64,000 nt of DNA from positions 25,522 to 89,521 of the forward strand of contig CAJXMN010000001.1 in the NCBI GenBank assembly GCA_913056215.1, read 5' to 3'. The DNA is from an uncultured Flavobacteriales bacterium (GTDB lineage: Bacteria > Bacteroidota > Bacteroidia > Flavobacteriales_D > Crocinitomicaceae). Shown piece after piece: positions 10,801 to 19,634 of the stretch. The stretch's first letter is position 1. Each line of letters begins with the position of its first letter. The notes below the pieces were generated by a model, which searched no databases, was not told where the DNA came from, and saw only the letters and a program-made list of their open reading frames with translations. The translations under genes were made by a program, and so were the position numbers.

Positions 10801-13800
10801 AACATCAGTTACCGTCCACGTTACTGTCGTTGTTCCATTGTTAAATGTTACACCGTCCAATGTCGTTCCTGTTCCAGTTGTTGCACCTGTTAAAGCGTAA
10901 TCAACTGTGATCGTTGTACAGTTATCTGTAGCAACTACATCCCATCCTGTTCCAGTGTTCGTATACGTACAGCCTCCGGCATCAGCCACTACTGTCTGTG
11001 AACCCGATATACCACAGTCTGAAATGATCGGGTCTTGATCATCTTCTACTACGATGTCGTAAGTGCACGTTGATTCGTTTCCTGCAGCGTCTGTTACTGT
11101 CCACGTTACTGTCGTTGTTCCATTGTTGAATGTTACACCGTCTAGTGTTGTTCCTGTTCCAGTAGTTGCTCCTGTTAAAGCGTAATCAACTGTGATTGTT
11201 GTACAATTATCTGTCGCTGTTACGTCCCATCCTGTTCCTGTGTTTGTATATGTACATACTCCGACATCAGCCACAACTGTTTGCGATCCTGATACACCAC
11301 AATCTGAGATGATCGGTAGTTCAGTATCTTCAACTACAATATCATAAGTACATGTTGATACATTACCTGCGTTATCTGTTACTGTCCACGTTACTGTTGT
11401 TGTTCCATTGTTGAATGTTACACCGTCTAATGTTGTTCCTGTTCCAGTTGTTGCTCCTGTTAAAGCGTAATCAACTGTGATTGTTGTACAGTTATCGGTT
11501 GCAGTTACATCCCATCCTGTTCCTGTGTTCGTATACGTACATACTCCTGCATCAGCCACTACTGATTGTGAACCTGATACGCCACAGTCTGAAATGATTG
11601 GTAGTTCAGTATCCTCAATAACAATGTCATAAGTACATGTCGATACATTGCCAGCTGCATCTGTTACTGTCCACTCCACTGTTGTTGTTCCGTTGTTAAA
11701 CGTTACTCCGTCTAATGTCGTTCCCGTTCCAGTTGTTGCGCCAGAAAGGGCATAATCAACAGTAATTGTTGTACAGTTATCCGTCGCTGTTACGTCCCAT
11801 CCTGTTCCGGTGTTCGTATACGTACAGCCTCCGGCATCAGCCACTACTGTCTGTGAACCCGATATACCACAGTCTGAAATGATAGGGTCTTGATCATCTT
11901 CTACTACGATGTCGTAAGTGCACGTTGATTCGTTTCCTGCAGCGTCTGTTACTGTCCACTCTACTGTCGTTGTTCCGTTGTTAAACGTTACACCGTCCAA
12001 TGTTGTTCCAGTTCCTGTTGTCGCTCCTGTAAGTGCATAATCAACAGTTGTCGTTGTACAGTTATCTGTTGCTGTTACGTCCCAACCTGAACCTGTGTTC
12101 GTGTAAGTACAAGTTCCCAAATCAGCCGAAACTGTTTGCGATCCTGTTACTCCACAGTCCGAGATGATCGGTAGTTCAGTATCTTCAACTACAATATCAT
12201 AAGTACATGTCGATACATTTCCTGCAGCATCAGTTACTGTCCACGTTACTGTTGTTGTTCCATTGTTGAATGTTACACCGTCTAATGTTGTTCCTGTTCC
12301 TGTTGTTGCACCTGTTAAAGCGTAATCAACCGTGATCGTTGTACAGTTGTCTGTAGCAACTACATCCCATCCTGTTCCAGTGTTTGTATACGTGCATACT
12401 CCAGCGTCAGCCACTACTGTTTGTGATCCTGAAACTCCACAGTCTGAAATGATCGGTGCTTGCGTATCCTCTACATCCACATTTTGTGTACACGTTGCTG
12501 TATTTCCGTGAACATCTGTTACCGTCCATGTTACTACCGTTGTTCCTACAGGGTAGATAGCTGGAGCATCATTCGAAACTAATGCAACGCCACAATTATC
12601 TCCCGTTACAGGTGTTCCTAAGTTCACTCCAGAAGCATCTGCTTCACAAACGCCTGCATCAGCGACTACTGTTACATCTGGTTGACAAAGGATCGTTGGG
12701 TTTTCATTGTCTTCAACTACTACGTCGAAAGAACAAGTCGTTGAGTTTCCAGCAGCATCAACCGCTGTATAAGTAACCGTTGTTGTTCCTACGTTAAATA
12801 TATCTCCACTGTTGTGTGTACTTGTGAACGAATCCACTCCACAGTTATCTGATGCAGTTGGTATAGTCCACGTTACAACTGCCCCACAAGTTCCAGCGTC
12901 ATTTGAAACTGTAATATCTGAAGGACATCCGTTAATAACTGGGTTTTCATTATCTGTTACTGTGATGTCAAACGAACATGTCGTTACATTTCCAGCATCA
13001 TCCGTTGCAGTATACGTAATTGTTGTTGTTCCTACTGGGAATACATCTCCACTGTTATGTGTACTCGTAAAGCTCGTTACACCACAGTTGTCATTAGCTG
13101 TTGGTGCCGTCCATGTTACAGCAGCGCCACAAACTCCAGCGTCGTTTGTCGTATTCACGTTTGACGGACATCCCGCAATTGTTGGAAGCTGATCATCTTC
13201 AACAACGATGTCATAAGTACATGTTGATACATTTCCTGCAGCATCAGTTACCGTCCACGTTACTGTCGTTGTTCCATTGTTAAATGTTACACCGTCCAAT
13301 GTCGTTCCTGTTCCAGTTGTTGCACCTGTTAAAGCGTAATCAACTGTGATCGTTGTACAGTTATCTGTAGCAACTACATCCCATCCTGTTCCAGTGTTCG
13401 TATACGTACATACTCCTGCATCAGCCACTACTGTTTGTGAACCTGATACGCCACAGTCTGAAATGATCGGGTCTTGATCGTCCTCTACTACGATATCATA
13501 AGTACATGTTGATACATTTGATGCATCATCGGTTACTGTCCACGTTACTGTTGTTGTTCCATTGTTGAATACAACTCCATCTAGTGTTGTTCCTGTTCCA
13601 GTTGTTGCACCCGTTAAAGCGTAATCAACCGTGATCGTTGTACAATTATCTGTTGCAGTCACATCCCAACCTGATCCTGTGTTTGTATATGTACATGCTC
13701 CAGCATCAGCTACTACTATTTGTGAGCCTGATACGCCACAATCTGAAATGATCGGTGCTTCAACATCTTCTACTACGATGTCATAGCTACATGTTGATAC

Positions 13801-16512
13801 ATTTCCTGCGTTATCGGTTACTGTCCACTCTACAGTTGTTATTCCATTGTTGAATGTAACTCCATCTAGTGTTGTTCCTGTTCCAGTTGTAGCTCCAGTC
13901 AATTCATAATCAACTGTGATTGTTGTACAGTTATCTGTTGCAACTACATCCCATCCTGTTCCAGTGTTTGTATATGTACATACTCCAGCGTCAGCTACTA
14001 CTGTTTGTGAGCCTGATACTCCACAGTCTGAAATGATCGGTACTTGATTGTCTTCTACCGTTACTACAAATGTACAACTACTGGTGTTTCCTGAGGCATC
14101 TTCTGCCTCCCAAAGAACTACCGTGTTCCCAACATTAAACGTAACACCATCCAGTGTTGTCCCTGTTCCTACTGTTGCTCCACTCAGCGAATAAGAGAAA
14201 TTATCTATACTACAATTATCCGAGATAGTTGCATCCCAAGCGATACCTGAGTGACTATAACTACATATCCCAGCATCCGAAGGAACAGTTTGTGCTCCAA
14301 CACAAGAAACAGATGGATTCGTGTTATCTGGAATAGTCGTGACCGTTGCACTTGCATTTGCTGTACATCCGATATCATCTGTAATCAGTACGTCATAAAC
14401 ACCAGGATCCAAGGAGCTTATATCTTGTGTCCCTGAAGTAAATCCTGAAGGACCAGACCAATCATACGTATACGGGCTCGACCCACTGAAAACACTTAAA
14501 TCAATCGCTCCATCGCTAAATCCTGGACATGTCTCTTGAGAGCTTACCGCCGTTGAAGTAACGATCGAATCTTGAATCGTAATATGGAATGTGTAATAAC
14601 AGAAGTTTATATCATCCGGTATTGCGAAATAAGTACTTGTTCCTGGCGTTGCAGGAAAAGGGTTGTTCTCATCATACTGAGTAGAAGTTGGTGTTACATT
14701 GTTCTCATCATAAAAACTCAACCCAGGAGGAAAATGCTGTGCTATTGAATCATAGGGTAATACAGCGTCGTCAAAATCACAAAAGACAAACTCTCGAACT
14801 GAAGGAGTTCCTGAACAATTATCCGCAATGTGTTGTGCTGCATCTATGTCCACAATAAGCGGATCTGTTATCGGCTGACCAACACAAGGTGCTGCATCTT
14901 GAAACCCTTGAATGAATGGTAAATCAAAATTAGACCCTGAAACTGCTCCAACACCTGTTGTGGTACCTCCATTGAGTACAACTTGCGGTGGACAATCAGG
15001 ATTTGTTAATAGATTACAATCTGAAGTAACCTGTAGCTGAAATGATAACTCGGCCAATACTGAATCTGGATTTCCTACTGGTGGTAAAGGTAAAGTACCC
15101 ATATCCCAAACTATTGATCCTGTAGGACCCAAAAGTGGATCGAAATAAGCATTATTAGGTGTTGGTGAAGGCGTGAAGTTAATCTGTGTTCCAATACTCG
15201 CCGGTACAAATGAAGTATTATAAGGAACTGGAATAGTTATGACAGTATTGTCTATCGCTTCTGTACCTTTGTTTTTAATCTCAAGATTATAATCAATTAT
15301 TTCTCCCGGTTCGGCAGAAATACTACCCGAACCAACAGGCTGTCCATTGATAAATTCTGTTGAAACTAAAGCCTCTACATCAGGAATATAAGCATCTACT
15401 GCCATCGCTATACAGAAAATGGTATACGTATCTTGTGTTGAACCGTACCTAAATCGGGTAGAGGTTTGTCCATTCGTTATAACTGTATTGCCAGGGTTAT
15501 TAATATTAAACGAGGAAATATCTAACCCAGTGTTATTTTGTAAAGAAGGGTTCCTTGGATTTCCTCCCGTTTCTACAGAACTATTGAAAAAGTTGCCTGT
15601 TGAGTTTCCAGCATGATTTAAAGTAACCCAGTTATTATCTTGCCAATCACGTATCTGAAAGTAATCTCCAGATATTCCAACATCACCTTCTCCAGCCATC
15701 AGCCCTAGTTTCATATTAATTGGTCCCGACTGAGCTGTTTGAAATCCAGAGACTGGAAGTTCATAATTCACCGTTGCGTTACCTTGCACGTAAGCATGAC
15801 CATCAAAAACAGTAATATCTCTCCATTTCATCACAGAATTTTCATACACGACGATCATACCCCAACCGCCGTAATATCCAGTTGCTCCTCCATTTCCTTC
15901 GATGAGTGCCATATCGGCCAACGTATATTCGCCAATACCATGAGTGTTCACATAATCAGTGATCTCAACATATGCCGAGTACATATTACCATGTGCGCCA
16001 TCTGGATAATAGATGTTTCCTGGATTTGCCTCAAACTCAGTGTAGTTGACAGCCCCTGGCCCTTTAAATTGGACTTTTCGTTTATTAAAAGTCTTGGTTA
16101 CTCCACCTTTAGTTACATCAAACTCCTCAGGACTCGAGAACATACTCGCTCTTCCTGTCCAATATAGTCCTGCATATATAATGTTTGAACATTCAGGTAC
16201 TGCGCCGTTTTCTGTTGAAAGCTCAAGGTTTGCAGATGAGGAGTTGAACGTATTCGGATCACCATCAACATCCACATAAACCATGTTGTTTTGACTATTG
16301 TTAGTAAAATTTCCATAAGGATCCACTGTAAGGTTGGTGTTCCCTAACATCGCATAGTCTCCCTGAATACTATAGATCAATTTTGAAGGAGAATAAATAG
16401 AACTCCGCTGAGCAAATGCTTTTACTACCTGAGCATTTGCATCATTGACCAACACAAAAAAGAGCAGTAAAAACGCTCCCGTCAATTTTTTTAGTAGGTA
16501 CATATTTTTCAT
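7852..16512 (-). CDS. Giant HYR/SprB-repeat adhesin with gliding-motility-associated C-terminal (CHU_C, type B T9SS) domain
   Basis: 2886-aa ORF; signal peptide; HYR-type repeats ([43 protein letters not shown]); SprB-like repeats ([36 protein letters not shown]); CHU_C end ([19 protein letters not shown]...[12 protein letters not shown]). Confidence 0.93.
   Translation of the reverse strand: [2886 protein letters not shown]
8140..9270 (-). repeat. SprB-like repeats (~70-75 aa) in the adhesin C-terminal third
   Basis: Repeated pattern CxGxxDGxxxxxVxxGxxPYxxxWSNGxTxxxLxxxxxGxYxVxVTDxxGC. Confidence 0.8.
9740..14040 (-). repeat. Intragenic array of ~95-aa (285-bp) [8 protein letters not shown]-type units interspersed with HYR units
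   Basis: Ten near-identical PIISDCG(V/I)(S/T)GSQ... units counted in the translation; spacing confirmed at 285 bp in DNA (around 11307 and 11592) and 855 bp (10971 and 11826). Confidence 0.9.
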
Positions 16513-16516
16513 GTTA

Positions 16517-17011
16517 TTAGTTTATAGTTTGAAAATCGTAAACAACTAAAGCATCACTGGATCCATTTAGAATTCCAGAAACTTTATCTTTTTCACATTC
16601 TTTTGACAACCCTTCACAGATCGAAAAATCTCCAGCTATGAAAACATGTTTCAAGGCAGAGAAGCGATCGAGTAATTTTAAGTTTATCATTTGTTTTAAT
16701 TCACGCTTAGTATGTACCCGCAGGATAATCACCTCAATTGATGCCGGGTCTTTCACTTGATCCAGCTGATCCCAGGAGTATATATCCGAGACAACGCGTA
16801 CTGGCGAATTTACTTCCACCATCGGTTTTTCCTTTCGTAAATAAATAGTAGGTAAGTTATCATAAACTAAACGTTGAAACTCGGCTGTTTCTTCCTTTGA
16901 ATCCGAGTTCCTGAAATCAGTTAAGCTCACTATCTCTTGAGCACTTAAGTTAAACCCAACTAATAGTAGAATAGCCGTCAAAATGTGTTTTACTGTGTTT
17001 TTATATACCAT
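16517..17011 (-). CDS. Hypothetical secreted protein, first gene of the adhesin locus
   Basis: 164-aa ORF with signal peptide (ILTAILLLVGFNLSAQ); 4-bp gap to adhesin gene. Confidence 0.75.
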   Translation of the reverse strand: MVYKNTVKHILTAILLLVGFNLSAQEIVSLTDFRNSDSKEETAEFQRLVYDNLPTIYLRKEKPMVEVNSPVRVVSDIYSWDQLDQVKDPASIEVIILRVHTKRELKQMINLKLLDRFSALKHVFIAGDFSICEGLSKECEKDKVSGILNGSSDALVVYDFQTIN

Positions 17012-17214
17012 GGTTTAGTATTTTGTTTTGCAAAGATGTAATGAGCGAGACGTTTTAGATATGTCGACTATCATTTTAGAACATGATTAAAGTCAACTTT
17101 TGTAATACTCTTATATTTAATAGGGTTGATGGAGTGTTCAAAAAATGTCTTACAGAAATTTATGCTCTATCATGAATTCAAAATTTGTAGATTTACCCGT
17201 AAGAATAAAGAAAA

Positions 17215-18615
17215 ATGGAAATAAAATTTGCCGGAGCAGCCGGAACAGTTACAGGTAGCAAACACATTATCACGTTGTGGGATAACAAGAGGGTCATGTT
17301 GGACTGTGGCATGTATCAAGGATTGGGAAAAGATACTTTCAAGCTTAATAACGAAGACTTCGCTGATCCCAATGAGATCGATGCGATCATCTTATCACAT
17401 GCTCACATTGATCATTCTGGATTGATCCCTAAATTCGTTAAAGATGGGTACGAAGGTGATATCTATTGTACAGAGGCCACTTATGCGCTGTGCGAAATCA
17501 TGTTAAGAGATAGTGCATACATCCAGGAAGCAGATGTACGCTACTCCAATAAACGTCATGGTCGTGATGGCGACCAAGCTTACCAGCCGCTTTACGTTGC
17601 TTCTGATGCAGAACGTGCTCTGCAACAGTTCGTCGTCATTCCAGAAAACGAAAAAACCAAGGTTCTTGACGGTATAGAAATCACCTTTATCCCAAACGGG
17701 CATATTTTGGGTAGTGCTGCCGTGTTTTTAAATATTGATGAGTTAAGTGTACAACACACTTTACTTTACACTGCAGATATTGGCAGGTACAAAACTTCCT
17801 TAATAAAGGATCCTGAACCCGTTCCTCAAGCAGATTATGTGATTTGTGAATCAACGTATGGAGATCGTCTACACGATTATGCTGTGGATGCCGAACAGAT
17901 GGTCCTCAACTCCATTCTTCACACGATTAAAGAAAAGAAGGGGAAATTAATCATACCAGCATTTAGTGTGGGCAGAACACAGGAGTTGGTTTTTGCACTC
18001 AACAAACTCGATTTACACGGTTTGCTTCCTGACATCAAAATTTTCGTAGACAGTCCACTTGCCACAGATGCTACGAACATCACAAAAAAGTTTGCTCACC
18101 TTTTGAATAAAGAGGTCCAGCGATTTTGTAAGTCCCGAAACGATCCCTTCGGATTTCAAAAACTTCACTACGTCAAAAATCAAGAAGAATCGAAGCGTAT
18201 CAATGCCTCTGAACAGCCCTGTATTATTATTTCTGCTTCAGGAATGGCCGATGCGGGAAGGGTAAAACACCACATTTATCACGCTATTGAAAAGACTAAA
18301 AACACTCTACTTTTCGTGGGATACGCCGAACCCAATTCACTGGCGGGAAGATTACAAAACGGTGATCAAAAAGTTACCATTTTTGGAGATCAGATGCAGG
18401 TCAATGCCGAAACAAAATATATCAAATCGTTGAGTGCCCATGGTGATTATAAGGAAATGATTCGTTATCTTTCTTCAATGAATCCTGGAAGGATAAAGAA
18501 ATTATTTTTAGTACATGGAGAGGAAAGCGTGCGACAAACTTTCAAAGAAAAATTGAAAGGTGCAGGTCACCACTCTATTCATACGCCAGCTAAAAATGAA
18601 ACGTTCAAAACGTAA
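17215..18615 (+). CDS. MBL-fold / beta-CASP metallo-hydrolase (RNA-processing exonuclease-like)
   Basis: AIILSHAHIDHSGLIPKFV motif; beta-CASP-type C-terminus (IIISASGMADAGRVKHHI, LSAHGDYKEMIRYL, LVHGE). Confidence 0.93.
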   Translation: MEIKFAGAAGTVTGSKHIITLWDNKRVMLDCGMYQGLGKDTFKLNNEDFADPNEIDAIILSHAHIDHSGLIPKFVKDGYEGDIYCTEATYALCEIMLRDSAYIQEADVRYSNKRHGRDGDQAYQPLYVASDAERALQQFVVIPENEKTKVLDGIEITFIPNGHILGSAAVFLNIDELSVQHTLLYTADIGRYKTSLIKDPEPVPQADYVICESTYGDRLHDYAVDAEQMVLNSILHTIKEKKGKLIIPAFSVGRTQELVFALNKLDLHGLLPDIKIFVDSPLATDATNITKKFAHLLNKEVQRFCKSRNDPFGFQKLHYVKNQEESKRINASEQPCIIISASGMADAGRVKHHIYHAIEKTKNTLLFVGYAEPNSLAGRLQNGDQKVTIFGDQMQVNAETKYIKSLSAHGDYKEMIRYLSSMNPGRIKKLFLVHGEESVRQTFKEKLKGAGHHSIHTPAKNETFKT

Positions 18616-19634
18616 TGAATTTTAAAACAAATAACTTAATTGTGATGGTGTTCTCACTCCTTTTGAATGCTGGTTGCAATGAAGAATCTGCGCCCAAGGT
18701 CACGAAAAAAAGTATTCCACCAGCCAAAGAGCAAATCATCCGCTGGAGTCATTTCAACAAGAGGGGTTTTTACAATGTCAGTTTTCCGCGATGGTTTAAT
18801 GCGCAACTGATTAAAGAAAACAATATTAAACATATTCAATTAACCCAAAAAACCGCCCAACCGGATAGCGATAAAACCATATTTCTTGACACCTTCCCCG
18901 ATCATCAGTGGGATTTTTATTTCAATAAAAAAGGAGCACCTAAAAAGGTGACATTTAAAGAATATGTTCAGTCCCAGGTGATTGCAGAGCACCGCTTTTC
19001 CTACTCTTCATCGCCGGATGAATACGGTTATTCTGCACCGAACTACAACGCTTCGTACGCCTTCGAGAAAAACGATAATAGTATTGAACAATTAATCAAT
19101 AAATTCGAAGAATTTCAAGCCTTTACCCGCCTGGAGCTGCTGGAGTCAGACAGCACACGACGTATTTATAGAAACACATCTGCATTTAGAGAAGAAAAAC
19201 ATATTTTTATTCAGGATACAAATAATTGGAATGTTCGTCATATTGATCTCACATATCAAGCCTCGGGTCAACATTTCTTCTATTACGGATCACCACTACG
19301 TTTTATCTCAAGTTTTCAACTGGAAAATTTAGTGGAGAAAACCAACCGCGAAATACGCACCTATCATTCAACTGGAGTTATTGACGAACAACTCTTCTAC
19401 GCGAATGGATTTTATAGAAAGCGCGTTTATGAGTATGATTCACTCGGAAATTGCAAGGGTTACTTCGATGAATTGATTACAACGGCCGAAACACCCATCT
19501 TTTCTGAACACACAGAAGTTGTCTACGATCAAAGTTTACCGCAGTCACTCATTACTTTTGCTGCTGAGGACACGAGTTTAAATACGCCACGTCAGCAATT
19601 AAATATTGAATATTTTAAATTTCCGGAACAGTGA
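18615..19634 (+). CDS. Hypothetical lipoprotein
   Basis: Lipobox-like LLLNAGCNEE; start overlaps previous stop (TAATG). Confidence 0.7.
   Translation: MNFKTNNLIVMVFSLLLNAGCNEESAPKVTKKSIPPAKEQIIRWSHFNKRGFYNVSFPRWFNAQLIKENNIKHIQLTQKTAQPDSDKTIFLDTFPDHQWDFYFNKKGAPKKVTFKEYVQSQVIAEHRFSYSSSPDEYGYSAPNYNASYAFEKNDNSIEQLINKFEEFQAFTRLELLESDSTRRIYRNTSAFREEKHIFIQDTNNWNVRHIDLTYQASGQHFFYYGSPLRFISSFQLENLVEKTNREIRTYHSTGVIDEQLFYANGFYRKRVYEYDSLGNCKGYFDELITTAETPIFSEHTEVVYDQSLPQSLITFAAEDTSLNTPRQQLNIEYFKFPEQ

Noticed and set aside
9740-14040. Regular repeats considered as CRISPR or satellite DNA
   Set aside because: The repeat period is a whole number of codons in one long ORF with HYR-type motifs; no spacer structure.
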